DNA of 64,000 nucleotides from Lysinibacillus fusiformis (GTDB lineage Bacteria > Bacillota > Bacilli > Bacillales_A > Planococcaceae). Location: NCBI RefSeq assembly GCF_007362955.1, contig NZ_CP041696.1, positions 620,001 through 684,000 on the forward strand, in the 5' to 3' direction. Made by a program: the position numbers and the translations under genes. The notes under the pieces are model-generated. The model ran no database searches and had not been told where the DNA came from. It saw only the letters and a program-made list of their open reading frames with translations. Shown here piece by piece: positions 51,858 to 61,053 of this stretch. Within the stretch, counting starts at the first letter, position 1. Each line of letters begins with the position of its first letter.

Positions 51858-53549
51858 TTATTTTGCTTCTTTAGCCGCCATTTTCGTTTTTTCTTCTTCC
51901 ACTAATGTACGGCGTAAAATTTTGCCGACTGCGGTTTTTGGTAGTTCATCTCTGAACTCGTAATAGCGCGGTACTTTAAAGGAAGCTAGATGTTGACGGC
52001 AATATTTATTTAATTCGTCTTCAGTCATCGAAAATCCTTCTTTAAAAACAATAAAAGCTTTTACCGTTTCTCCACGGTATGGATCTGGAATACCTGCTAC
52101 CACGCATTCCTGAATTTCTTCACGTTCGTATAATACTTCTTCAACTTCTCGTGGATAAATATTAAAGCCACCTGCAATAATTAAATCTTTCTTACGGTCA
52201 ACAACATAGAAGAACCCATCTTTATCCATATAGCCAAGATCACCAGTTAAGAACCAACCATCTGCAAACGTCGCAGCCGTATCTTCAGGACGATTCCAGT
52301 AACCTTTCATGACTTGAGGCCCTTTCACAGCGATTTCCCCAACTTCACCAACTGGAAGCTGCTCTGTATCCCCCGTACGAAGAATCACTGAATCGGTATT
52401 TGGCCATGGTAAGCCAACTGAACCGATAACGCGCTTACCCCAAATTGGCGTTGAATGTGTAACTGGCGAAGTTTCTGTTAAACCATATCCCTCTACCAGT
52501 TTTCCCCCTGTTACTTCCTCAAACCGCTCTTGAACCTCTACTGGTAACGAAGCAGATCCACTTAAACAGGCCTTAATTGACGATAAATTATACTTTGCAA
52601 TATCTGGATGATTTAATAGACCAATATATAATGTTGGTGCACCTGGGAATAACGTAGGTTTTTGCTTATCAATTGTTTTCAAAGCTGTTTCCGCATCAAA
52701 CTTCGGTAGCAAGACCATTCTATTTTGCGTGAAAACAGATAACAACATCACGGTTGTCATTCCATATACATGGAAAAACGGAAGTACCCCCATAATCGTC
52801 TCTTCACCTTGTACACATTTATACATCCATGCATCGCACATTGTCGTATTGGCAATTAAATTTTTATGAGTTAGCATTACACCTTTCGGAAAGCCAGTCG
52901 TTCCCCCTGTATATTGCAATAAAGCTAAGTCTTCTTCAAAATCAAACGGAATATCGATCATTTTCACCGGTGCTGATCGCATGATTTCTGTAAATAGATG
53001 ATTTTGTCCGCTATGTTCAACCTTTACACTAAAGCCGTACTGCTTCTTTTGAATAAAAGGATACACTAAGTTTTTAGGGAATGGTAAGTAATCTTTAATC
53101 GCAGTAACAATAACGTTTTCAAGTACTGTTTCTTTCATGATTTTCATCACGCGTGGATATAATATATCCATTACTAAAATAACCTTCGCACCAGAATCAG
53201 CCATTTGATATTGTAACTCTCGTTCGGTATAAAGTGGATTTGTCTGTACGACAACTGCCCCCGCATACATTGCTCCATAGTAAGCAATCACACTTTGCGG
53301 TGTATTTGGAAGCATAATCGCAACACGATCTCCTTTTTCCACCCCAAGTGATTGTAAATAGTTTGCGAACCTTAGTGCAGACTCGTATAGCTCGGTGTAC
53401 GTCAAATCCTTACCCATAAAATGAATCGCTACTTTTGATGGATTCTTTTTATAGGCACGTGTCAAAAACTCTTGCACAGGAATTTCCTCAAACGTTAAAG
53501 ACGATGGTACTTCTTCAGGATAATTTGCTAGCCATGGTTTTGTTGTCAT
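51858..53549 (-). CDS. lcfA: Long-chain fatty-acid-CoA ligase
   Basis: A 563-residue adenylating enzyme that activates fatty acids to acyl-CoA with ATP. Core motifs: LLQYTGGTTGFPKGVMLTHK (P-loop), VEGYGLTETSPVTHSTP, GYWNRPEDTAATFADGWFLT, TGDLGYMDKDGFFYVVDRKK (with Asp) and PKTAVGKILRRTLVEEE (catalytic Lys). Normal length. Upstream at 53721 is a FadR-like site, so it is in the same regulon as the fad operon, as in B. subtilis. Confidence 0.95.
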   Translation of the reverse strand: MTTKPWLANYPEEVPSSLTFEEIPVQEFLTRAYKKNPSKVAIHFMGKDLTYTELYESALRFANYLQSLGVEKGDRVAIMLPNTPQSVIAYYGAMYAGAVVVQTNPLYTERELQYQMADSGAKVILVMDILYPRVMKIMKETVLENVIVTAIKDYLPFPKNLVYPFIQKKQYGFSVKVEHSGQNHLFTEIMRSAPVKMIDIPFDFEEDLALLQYTGGTTGFPKGVMLTHKNLIANTTMCDAWMYKCVQGEETIMGVLPFFHVYGMTTVMLLSVFTQNRMVLLPKFDAETALKTIDKQKPTLFPGAPTLYIGLLNHPDIAKYNLSSIKACLSGSASLPVEVQERFEEVTGGKLVEGYGLTETSPVTHSTPIWGKRVIGSVGLPWPNTDSVILRTGDTEQLPVGEVGEIAVKGPQVMKGYWNRPEDTAATFADGWFLTGDLGYMDKDGFFYVVDRKKDLIIAGGFNIYPREVEEVLYEREEIQECVVAGIPDPYRGETVKAFIVFKEGFSMTEDELNKYCRQHLASFKVPRYYEFRDELPKTAVGKILRRTLVEEEKTKMAAKEAK

Positions 53550-54036
53550 ACGTCCTCTCCCCTTTGTCCCAAACTTTGTAAATTCTTACTTTAATTATAA
53601 TGAAAAAAGAATACACTTTCAAACACAAAATAGAAAATAAATGTATTTTCGATTAATTATTATGCATTTTACAACATTAATATGACTGTGACATAAGGGG
53701 TTTTATGTTGATTCCCCCTATGAATACTCATTCATTCTTTCTTTTTTTATGTAAATGAAGTGGCTAATATTTCTATAGCAGAAAAATAATTTTTTGAACG
53801 AGGAAATTATATTTATAAGAGATTATTATTGGGATTAGATAGAATTTTGCGATATCACTGAATTTTTGTGCGGTTGTCTGCGCATTGTGAGGTGTAAATT
53901 GAACGTTTTCGGAAGCTACAAAATTGGCTTGAGTTTGCCTAAGCGTTTCTTGCTGTTACAAAAGCGAGTAGTCAAACTTCGTCTGGGTAGTATCTGTACA
54001 AACTGGGCGTTGGCTAGCCCAACAAACAAAATAAAA
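53550..54036. other. lcfA upstream stretch with a FadR-like site
   Basis: About 480 bases between the small DUF350 operon and lcfA. Apart from the FadR-like site (53721-53737) and AT-rich promoter sequence I see no gene; the 87-codon frame at 53866-54129 has no ribosome binding site and is low-complexity basic. Confidence 0.5.
53721..53737. promoter_or_regulatory. FadR-like site upstream of lcfA
   Basis: TGAATACTCATTCATTC: TGAAT and ATTCA as inverted halves with 4-nt centre, very similar to the palindrome at 51789. About 170 nt upstream of the lcfA start. One base weaker than the fadR site. Confidence 0.6.
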
Positions 54037-54061
54037 ACGCACCCTCAAGAAGAGGATGCGT
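54037..54061 (-). terminator. Terminator of the DUF350 operon
   Basis: ACGCACCCTC and GAGGATGCGT arms with T5 and ATTTTG following on the minus strand. Confidence 0.8.
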
Positions 54062-54069
54062 TCTTCAAT

Positions 54070-54150
54070 TTAAATAGTCAACATATAGTAGACACCGACT
54101 ACCAAAAATGCGATGCAGACAACAATTAGTACTTTCGCTAATTTTTCCAT
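54070..54150 (-). CDS. 26-aa single-pass membrane peptide
   Basis: ATG 54150, preceded by GGAGTGG, encodes MEKLAKVLIVVCIAFLVVGV followed by YYMLTI and a TAA at 54070-54072. One membrane helix with a short Lys-containing N-terminus. It begins 12 nt after the DUF350 gene stop and sits just before the operon terminator, so it is co-transcribed with it. Small membrane peptides of this kind often assist a neighbouring protein; function is unknown. Confidence 0.5.
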   Translation of the reverse strand: MEKLAKVLIVVCIAFLVVGVYYMLTI

Positions 54151-54162
54151 CTCATACCACTC

Positions 54163-54576
54163 CTATGCAATACTTGCCCCAATAACGAACGATAGACCGA
54201 CTGAAATGGTAAAGGAAATGAAACCAACCGAGCGATTGTCATTAGCAATTTCCTGGTCTACATTAAAACGCGGTGTCATAAATTCAAATAAAAAATATGC
54301 CACGATTAGTAATGTAAAACCAAAAAGACCCCAACCAATCATTTCACTCAATGTACTATGGCGTGCTATCGAATAGCGAAAAATATTACAAATACCCAAT
54401 ATTTTCCCACCAGTTGCAAGAGCCACTGCAACATTTCCTTTTTTAATTTCTTCCCAATTTTTATATTTCGTAACGACTTCGAACAATGCCATCGAGACGA
54501 CTAAACATAAAACAACAACACTAAAATATCCTGCTGTTTCGATAATTGGATATCGCCAAAAGCTAGAATTCAGCAT
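54163..54576 (-). CDS. DUF350 membrane protein (YshE-like)
   Basis: The start is ATG 54576 (MLNSSFWRYPIIETAGYFSV), with GGGGACGGAG upstream; the frame reaches 54657 without a site. About 137 residues, four membrane helices arranged as the DUF350 repeat pattern: GGKILGICNIFRYSIARHST, WGLFGFTLLIVAYFLFEFMT, NDNRSVGFISFTISVGLSFV. Matches the YjfL/UPF0719 family. Function unknown. Position between lcfA and mutS2 is as yshE in B. subtilis. Confidence 0.82.
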   Translation of the reverse strand: MLNSSFWRYPIIETAGYFSVVVLCLVVSMALFEVVTKYKNWEEIKKGNVAVALATGGKILGICNIFRYSIARHSTLSEMIGWGLFGFTLLIVAYFLFEFMTPRFNVDQEIANDNRSVGFISFTISVGLSFVIGASIA

Positions 54577-54753
54577 TTTCTCCGTCCCCTTTACCTCAGT
54601 TATTCGTTCCTCGTACCATGTGCTAAATGTCGCTTTCTTTCTCTTCAACACATGCAAATCCAGTTGTCAGAATGCATCATATTACATGGTAACGAATGAT
54701 CCATGCAATAACTTAACGACAGCAACAAACAAGTACGAATACACGCTTCTCAT

Positions 54754-57120
54754 CTATTTCAATTCTACGACCGTGACACCAAAGCCACCTTCCCCTGCCT
54801 CACCAAAGCGGAAAGATTTTACCCGTTTATGCTTTTTCAAGTAGCTTTGAATTCCCTGACGTAATGCACCTGTACCTACACCGTGGATAATTGATACCCG
54901 CCCATAGTTGGCAAGTAGGGCATCATCTATATATTTTTCAGTACGAAGTATGGCATCCTCAAACCGCTCACCGCGTAAATCTAATTCTAATTTGACATGG
55001 CTATCGCGGTTCTTCACGCCAGCAACTCGATGAACAGGTTCTTTCTCAGGTTTAATGTATTCAAGGTCACTGTCCGCAATTTTCATCTTCAAAATGCCCA
55101 ATTGCACAACCCACTCAGTATTTGATACTCGTTCTAGTAAAGTACCCCGTTGACCATAGCTTAACACCTTTACCTCGTCCCCGACAACTAAGTTTTGCGT
55201 ACGAGCCTTTACTTGTGCTGCTTTTTTTAACACTTTATTGTTTTCAAGTGGTGTCGCTTCTTCCAAACGTTTACGTGCTTCAATCAGCTCATGTTCTTTA
55301 ACGACCTGATCAGCATTCTTACGCATTTCTCGAAGCTCTGCAATGATGGTTTCTGCCTCTCTTTTGGCTTCATCGACAATTTTACGCGCTTTTTCCTTGG
55401 CCTTTTTGTCGAGTGCTTCTTTACGCTCTTCGTAGGCTTTTAGCTTGTCATCTAGCTCTTTTCGTAAAGCTTCTGACTCTAACAGCAGATCATGAGAGCG
55501 TTCTGCATCATCCTCTGATTGGCGTCGCGTCTCTTCAAGAGAGGCAATCATAGATTCAACCTCATGGCGGTCAGTACCTGTAAAGCTTTTCGCACGATCA
55601 ATAATGGCCTCAGGTAAACCAAGTCGGCTTGAGATCTCAAACGCATTGGAACGACCTGGCACACCGATAAGTAAGCGATAAGTTGGGCTTAGTGTTTCAA
55701 TATCAAATTCCACACTTGCGTTTGCAACACCTGGACGATTATAACCGTATGCTTTTAACTCAGGATAATGCGTTGTTGCCATAACTCGTGCTCCACGACC
55801 ATGTACTTCATCTAATATTGAAATTGCGAGAGCTGCCCCTTCTTGTGGATCAGTTCCTGCACCCAATTCATCGAAGAGAACAAGTGATTCGTGGTCAAAT
55901 TTTTGTAAGATGTCAACGATATTCACCATGTGAGATGAGAAGGTTGACAGTGATTGCTCAATCGACTGCTCGTCACCAATATCTGCAAATAGTTGCTCAA
56001 ATACTGCAAGTTCCGAGCCATCTAATGCGGGTACTGGTAAACCAGCTTGCGCCATTAATGTACATAAACCAACTGTTTTTAAAGTAACGGTTTTACCACC
56101 TGTATTTGGCCCTGTAATAACAATCGCAGTAATGTCTTTGCCAAATTCAATGTCGTTTGCGACCGCTATTTCACTTGCTATTAATGGATGGCGTGCTCGC
56201 ACAAGTCGGATATAGCCGTCTTTGTTCATTTTCGGCATCGTGCACTTGTTCGCTTGACCGTATTTTCCCTTCGCTAAAATAACGTCGATTTCACCTAAGA
56301 TTTTTACTAAATTAAATAAATCAGGTGCAACTTCCTCCACCATAGCACTTAGAGCAAGTAAAATGCGTTCAATCTCCGCTTGCTCCTTCATTTTGAGACG
56401 ATGAATTTCGTTATTCGCTTGCACAACCGAATCCGGCTCAATGAAGAGTGTTTGGCCTGAAGACGATTGGTCGTGCACGATGCCGCCATAATGATGGCGG
56501 TATTCCTGTTTAACAGGAATTACATAGCGATCATTTCGAATCGTTACGAGTGCATCAGAAAGCATTTTAGTGGCATTGCTACCACGTGTAAGGCTTTCTA
56601 ATTTAGAACGTACTTTAGCCTCCTCTGAACGGAGTGATTGACGTATCGTACGCAGTGTCTGACTTGCAGCATCTAATACTGTACCGTTGTCATCAATGCA
56701 GTTATTAATTTCATGTTGCAAACCTGTTAGAACTGGCATTGCGTCCTTCTTGGCAATGAAATGTGGAATTTCAATCATTTCATCTGACTCTAAATCCTCG
56801 ATGAAATTGCGAAGAATACGGCTTGCTCGAATCGTACTTGATACCTCCATTAATTCTATTGCTGACAGCATGCCACCGATTTGTGCACGTCTTGCTGCAG
56901 GGCGTATATCGAAAATACCGCCCATCGGCACATTGCCTTTGACACGTAAAATAGACAAACCCTCATCCATTTCTTCTAATAATTGCACTACTTTTTCAAA
57001 GTCCGTTTGTGGCACAAGCTCATCAATGGCTGACTTGCCAATTGAAGACGTACAATGAATTGCCACTTGCTGGCGTACTTTATCATATTCTAGTGTTTTC
57101 AATGCGCGTTGTGCGATCAC
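54754..57120 (-). CDS. mutS2: Endonuclease MutS2
   Basis: The start is GTG 57120 (after AGGAGG); the frame is open to 57129. 788 residues. MutS-type ATPase (ITGPNTGGKTVTLKTVGLCT with Walker A, LVLFDELGAGTDPQEGAALA with Walker B), a helical coiled-coil arm about 510-620 (Glu/Lys-rich) and a C-terminal Smr nuclease domain with LDLRGERFEDAILRTEKYID and IIHGVGTGALRQGIQSYLKK. It limits homologous recombination and in Bacillus acts in rescue of collided ribosomes. Lacks the mismatch-recognition domain of MutS, as normal for MutS2. Confidence 0.95.
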   Translation of the reverse strand: MIAQRALKTLEYDKVRQQVAIHCTSSIGKSAIDELVPQTDFEKVVQLLEEMDEGLSILRVKGNVPMGGIFDIRPAARRAQIGGMLSAIELMEVSSTIRASRILRNFIEDLESDEMIEIPHFIAKKDAMPVLTGLQHEINNCIDDNGTVLDAASQTLRTIRQSLRSEEAKVRSKLESLTRGSNATKMLSDALVTIRNDRYVIPVKQEYRHHYGGIVHDQSSSGQTLFIEPDSVVQANNEIHRLKMKEQAEIERILLALSAMVEEVAPDLFNLVKILGEIDVILAKGKYGQANKCTMPKMNKDGYIRLVRARHPLIASEIAVANDIEFGKDITAIVITGPNTGGKTVTLKTVGLCTLMAQAGLPVPALDGSELAVFEQLFADIGDEQSIEQSLSTFSSHMVNIVDILQKFDHESLVLFDELGAGTDPQEGAALAISILDEVHGRGARVMATTHYPELKAYGYNRPGVANASVEFDIETLSPTYRLLIGVPGRSNAFEISSRLGLPEAIIDRAKSFTGTDRHEVESMIASLEETRRQSEDDAERSHDLLLESEALRKELDDKLKAYEERKEALDKKAKEKARKIVDEAKREAETIIAELREMRKNADQVVKEHELIEARKRLEEATPLENNKVLKKAAQVKARTQNLVVGDEVKVLSYGQRGTLLERVSNTEWVVQLGILKMKIADSDLEYIKPEKEPVHRVAGVKNRDSHVKLELDLRGERFEDAILRTEKYIDDALLANYGRVSIIHGVGTGALRQGIQSYLKKHKRVKSFRFGEAGEGGFGVTVVELK

Positions 57121-57138
57121 TGAGAACACCTCCTCAGC

Positions 57139-58848
57139 CTATTTATTTCGTCGAATGAACGCCTCGAACTGTTCACGCGTCCATGTATTGACAATCATAT
57201 CTTTTTTCAACCATGCTTTGTTTGCATAGCGCACACCGATATCCATAAATCGTAAATGAGAGATATCATGAGCATCGGTATTTATCGCTACAGGTACACC
57301 TGCTGCTACTGCCATTTCTAAATGCTCGACACATAAATCGAGACGATATGGATTAGCATTTAACTCTAAAATTTTACCAAATTCTTTAGCCCATGCAATT
57401 AGCTGTGCCATATCTGGATTATAGCCAGCTCGGTCTTCAATAATGCGACCAGTTGGATGGGCAATCATATGAACATAAGGATTTTGCATCGCTGTGTGTA
57501 ACCTAGCCATGATTTTATCCTGTGTTTGTGTGAAACTAGAGTGAATAGAGGCAATTACGAAATCCAACTCTTTTAGTACGTTGTCTTCAAAATCTAACGA
57601 ACCGTCTGGCAAAATATCCATCTCTGTTCCGGCATATAAATAAAAGTCTGGATGCGCTTCGTTAAAAGCTTTAATTTCTAGACGTTGCTTCATTAATCGT
57701 TCAGGCGTTAAACCATTGGCCACCTTTAAATACTGTGAGTGATCGGTAATAACGCTATATTGATAGCCACGTGCAATTAATGCTTCTCCCATTTCCGTAA
57801 CGGAGTACGCACCATCTGACCACGTTGTATGCATATGCAAATCAGCTACAATTTCGTCAAGCTTTACTAAATCCCTAATTTCTTCTGTCCGGTCAAATTC
57901 CGTTGTCCCTGTACGTAAGCTAGGTGGGATGAAAGGTAGATCAAAATGCTTAAAGAATGCCGCTTCATCCGAAAATGTCAACACAGAACCATCAGCCTGT
58001 TCTACACCGTACTCACTTATTTTCTCACCACGCGACTTGGCAATTTGACGCATACGCACATTATGGTCCTTCGAGCCTGTAAAATGATGCAAGGCAGTTG
58101 CATACTCTGAATCCTTCACTAATCGAAAATCGACACTAACTGGCTCTTCAAAGTCTAAAACGACAGAAATTTTGGTATCACCTGCAGCCACTACTTCTTG
58201 TATGACGAGTTCACTCAATAATTTTTCACGCACTGTCTCAATTGCTTCAGTTACAACGATAAAATCGATATCTTTACTTGTCTCTGATGCACGACGGAAA
58301 CTCCCAGCAACAGAAAAACGTTCCACTTCTTCCATACTACCGAGAAGTGCTTCAATTTGTAAAACGACAGGCTCCAATTGCCAAATCGGCAGGCGCTCCG
58401 AACGATTTGCAAAGTTCGCAAGCTCTTTTAAAATCTTTTCTTCTGTTTTCGCTGCAAAACCTGCTAGCTCGCGCACCTTGCAAGTCTCACACGCCTCCTT
58501 TAAGCTTTCTGCCGAGTCGATGCCTAGCTCTTGATGAAGCTTAGCAATTTTTTTGCCACCTAAACCCGGCAGCTTCAGTAACGGCAGTAATCCTTTCGGC
58601 ACAATGTCTTCTAATTCTTTTAAAAGACTCGATTCACCTGTTGCTATAAGATCCTCAATTACTGCAGCTGTGCCTTTACCGATGCCCTTTAATTTTGTGA
58701 CATCCTCCATTTCGCTCAGTGAACGCTCGTCCCCTTCGAGTGCCGCCGCAGCTTTTCGGAAGGCAGAGACCTTGAATGGATTTTCACCCTGTAATTCCAT
58801 GTACAATGCAATTTTTTCAAGTGTACGAATAATTGTTTTTTTGTTCAT
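57139..58848 (-). CDS. polX: DNA polymerase/3'-5' exonuclease PolX
   Basis: A 569-residue family X polymerase with helix-hairpin-helix segments (LKGIGKGTAAVIEDLIATGE), a nucleotidyltransferase palm region (VAGSFRRASETSKDIDFIVV with the Gly-Ser-x-x-Arg and Asp-x-Asp) and a C-terminal PHP domain (DLHMHTTWSDGAYSVTEMGE, IAHPTGRIIEDRAGYNPD, AINTDAHDISHLRFM). It fills short gaps and excises mispaired ends in repair. Normal length. Same order mutS2-polX-cvpA as B. subtilis. Confidence 0.95.
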   Translation of the reverse strand: MNKKTIIRTLEKIALYMELQGENPFKVSAFRKAAAALEGDERSLSEMEDVTKLKGIGKGTAAVIEDLIATGESSLLKELEDIVPKGLLPLLKLPGLGGKKIAKLHQELGIDSAESLKEACETCKVRELAGFAAKTEEKILKELANFANRSERLPIWQLEPVVLQIEALLGSMEEVERFSVAGSFRRASETSKDIDFIVVTEAIETVREKLLSELVIQEVVAAGDTKISVVLDFEEPVSVDFRLVKDSEYATALHHFTGSKDHNVRMRQIAKSRGEKISEYGVEQADGSVLTFSDEAAFFKHFDLPFIPPSLRTGTTEFDRTEEIRDLVKLDEIVADLHMHTTWSDGAYSVTEMGEALIARGYQYSVITDHSQYLKVANGLTPERLMKQRLEIKAFNEAHPDFYLYAGTEMDILPDGSLDFEDNVLKELDFVIASIHSSFTQTQDKIMARLHTAMQNPYVHMIAHPTGRIIEDRAGYNPDMAQLIAWAKEFGKILELNANPYRLDLCVEHLEMAVAAGVPVAINTDAHDISHLRFMDIGVRYANKAWLKKDMIVNTWTREQFEAFIRRNK

Positions 58849-59007
58849 TGGAAATTCCCCCTATCGTAAAAACACTTCCCTCAAGTCCGAGAGAAGTGCC
58901 TAGTTTGCTATTGCCTTTCAATGACACCAAAACGCAGTTGTACCTGCCGCATTACTTTTGGTTCAGAAAACATACTACAGACACTTTGTTGCTACACCGC
59001 TTTCACA

Positions 59008-59553
59008 TTACGATGAGTGGAGATAAATATACCACCAGTTTTGGAACATCTTCGTGATAATCGGTGTATGCTCCAATATGAGCCCGGATAAAAAAGATTT
59101 AGACATTAAATTTTGAATCATATCAATAGGCAACAACGCCAGTATATACAACAGAATAAACATAATTAAATAATTTTCAATCATGCCAAAAAGTGCACCT
59201 AGCCAGCGATTCATAGTACCTAAAACAGGTAAATAAGTAATAAAATCAAATATTGACGCCACAATCTGTAATGAAATCTTCACAGCAAAGAAAATAACTG
59301 CAAACGCCACTACTCGGTAAAATGTACGGTCTAAATCCAAGCTATCGATAACTACTCCAAGACTTCCCGAATCCGTTACGCCTGGATATGGCACCCAAAA
59401 CACAAATTTCTGTGCTAATGGCTTATAATAGATATACGCAACAATGAGGGCAACTACAAAACTGACAATATGCATCATTTGAACGATAAAGCCTCGTTTT
59501 GCCCCAACAATTAGTCCACTCAATAGCACTAGTAATATAATTAAATCTAGCAT
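59008..59553 (-). CDS. cvpA: CvpA-family membrane protein
   Basis: A 181-residue protein with four membrane helices: LDLIILLVLLSGLIVGAKRG, FIVQMMHIVSFVVALIVAYI, FYRVVAFAVIFFAVKISLQI, LIMFILLYILALLPIDMIQN. The N-terminus with GAKRGFI is the CvpA mark. Named for colicin V export in E. coli; in Bacilli (YshB) the role is unclear, envelope-related. Starts about 5 nt after the zapA stop, so they share a transcript. Confidence 0.87.
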   Translation of the reverse strand: MLDLIILLVLLSGLIVGAKRGFIVQMMHIVSFVVALIVAYIYYKPLAQKFVFWVPYPGVTDSGSLGVVIDSLDLDRTFYRVVAFAVIFFAVKISLQIVASIFDFITYLPVLGTMNRWLGALFGMIENYLIMFILLYILALLPIDMIQNLMSKSFLSGLILEHTPIITKMFQNWWYIYLHSS

Positions 59554-59558
59554 TCACT

Positions 59559-59819
59559 TCAATCCTTTAATTTTTTCAATTCTTCTTCTAGTAATTCCAT
59601 TTGCTCTTTTAAGAGTAAATAATCGTGTACCGTATTTACTGCTGTAAGGACGGCAAGCTTCGCGCTATCAAGTGATGGATTATGTAAATTCATTTCGCGC
59701 ATACGGTCATCAACAATCGAAGCGACAAGTCGCATATGTCCAATAGATTCAGAGCCGACCATTTTATAGGTATGACCATATATTTCCACAGAAATTTTAT
59801 TTTTTTCTTGATTTTCCAT
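59559..59819 (-). CDS. zapA: Cell division protein ZapA
   Basis: The start is ATG 59819 ([20 protein letters not shown]) after GGAGGGTG; the frame reaches 59885 without a site. 86 residues. Domain: the beta-strand [20 protein letters not shown] followed by [20 protein letters not shown] and a C-terminal coiled coil ([18 protein letters not shown]). It bundles FtsZ filaments at the division site. In operon with cvpA, divergent from rnhC. Confidence 0.93.
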   Translation of the reverse strand: MENQEKNKISVEIYGHTYKMVGSESIGHMRLVASIVDDRMREMNLHNPSLDSAKLAVLTAVNTVHDYLLLKEQMELLEEELKKLKD

Positions 59820-59955
59820 AGTCGCACCCTCCAATAGAATCTTTTTGCTCACGATTTTATTCAGTAGTGAGCAACGTCCACACAAAAAAGCTATTTATTA
59901 TCATACCATGAAAGGTATAAAATTGTGAACAATGAGGACAGAAAGGAACGATTAA

Positions 59956-60885
59956 ATGTCAAATATTGTACTTTTAATTTCAACAAATATGCAAAAAGAG
60001 GTGATATCTTATTACGCAAGCAATTTTGTGGAACGCAAAGCACCAGGTGTGATATTCGCAGCCAAACTACCAGATACCGCAATAACCTTATATAAATCAG
60101 GTAAATTAATGTTTCAAGGGGGCGGTGCAGATCGAGAAGCCGCACGTTGGGGCAACAACTCGGGAATCGCGAGTGCACCAAAATCCTCATCTATCGGAGC
60201 AAAGGGCGACGTGCTCCCAGACGGTTTTGCTTCAATGTCCGTTCTAGGCTCTGACGAAACTGGCACTGGCGATTATTTCGGCCCAATTACCGTCGCGGCG
60301 GTTTATGTGCCCGCTTCAAAAATCGAATTAATGAACGAGCTAGGCGTCAAAGATTCAAAAATGCTAACGGATGACTATATGCGCCGAATTGCACCGGATT
60401 TACGTGCAGCATGCGAACATAGCGTACTTATCTTGCGCAATGAAAAATATAACGCGATACAAGCAAAGGGCTACTCACAGGGCAAAATGAAAGCCATGAT
60501 GCACAATAAAGCACTAGGACATACGTTGTCTAAAATGACACCGGAGAAACCTGAACATATTCTCATTGATCAGTTTGCAGAGCGGGGGGTTTATTACAAT
60601 TATTTAAAGAATGAACAAGAAATTGTGCGAGAAAAAGTGTTGTTTTCCACAAAGGCCGAGCAGCTTCATGTGTCTGTAGCAACGGCTTCCATCTTGGCAC
60701 GTGCGGCCTTCTTAAAAGAAATGGATCGACTTAGTGAGCTTGCAGGTATAGAACTGTTAAAGGGGGCTTCTGGAAAGGTGGATGCATTAGCTGCACGAAT
60801 ATGGCGTGGGCAAGGCGAAGAATTTTTGCGCTCCATCACTAAATGGCATTTCGCAAATACAGAGAAGGCGAGAAAAATGGTGTAA
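59956..60885 (+). CDS. rnhC: Ribonuclease HIII
   Basis: A 309-residue RNase H that removes RNA from RNA-DNA hybrids. N-terminal TBP-like substrate-binding domain (MSNIVLLISTNMQKEVISYY to KLMFQGGGADREAARWG, about residues 1-80) and a catalytic type 2 RNase H domain with SVLGSDETGTGDYFGPITVA (catalytic Asp-Glu-Gly-like site), VKDSKMLTD and EHILIDQFAE, STKAEQLHVSVATASILARA. Length normal. AGAAAGGA site. Divergent from zapA-cvpA. The tandem 21-bp repeats start 12 nt after its stop. Confidence 0.95.
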   Translation: MSNIVLLISTNMQKEVISYYASNFVERKAPGVIFAAKLPDTAITLYKSGKLMFQGGGADREAARWGNNSGIASAPKSSSIGAKGDVLPDGFASMSVLGSDETGTGDYFGPITVAAVYVPASKIELMNELGVKDSKMLTDDYMRRIAPDLRAACEHSVLILRNEKYNAIQAKGYSQGKMKAMMHNKALGHTLSKMTPEKPEHILIDQFAERGVYYNYLKNEQEIVREKVLFSTKAEQLHVSVATASILARAAFLKEMDRLSELAGIELLKGASGKVDALAARIWRGQGEEFLRSITKWHFANTEKARKMV

Positions 60886-60896
60886 TAGAGAAGTTT

Positions 60897-61052
60897 TTTG
60901 AGCGAGTTGGGTTCTTAGATTGAGCAGTTCGCAACGGTTATGGAGCGGCGTAGTTCGCTAATTGAGCGACTCGTGTACGGGATTGAGCGGCGTAGTATGT
61001 TAATTGAGCGACTCGTGACCTAGATTGAGCGTTTTAAAACTTTTTTGAGCCG
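60897..61052. repeat. Tandem 21-bp-spaced repeats, cluster 1 (8 units)
   Basis: ATTGAGCGAC-type units begin at 60897, 60919, 60940, 60961, 60982, 61003, 61024 and 61044. Six of these starts are exactly 21 bp apart; the first and last differ by 1 nt. The remainder of each unit is less conserved (TCGTG, GGCGTAG). The cluster lies between rnhC and the end of the NERD gene and overlaps no gene. Confidence 0.9.
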
Positions 61053-61053
61053 T

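Noticed and set aside
53866..54129. Plus-strand frame of 87 codons upstream of lcfA
   Set aside because: No ribosome binding site, basic low-complexity translation, runs through the DUF350 terminator and peptide gene.
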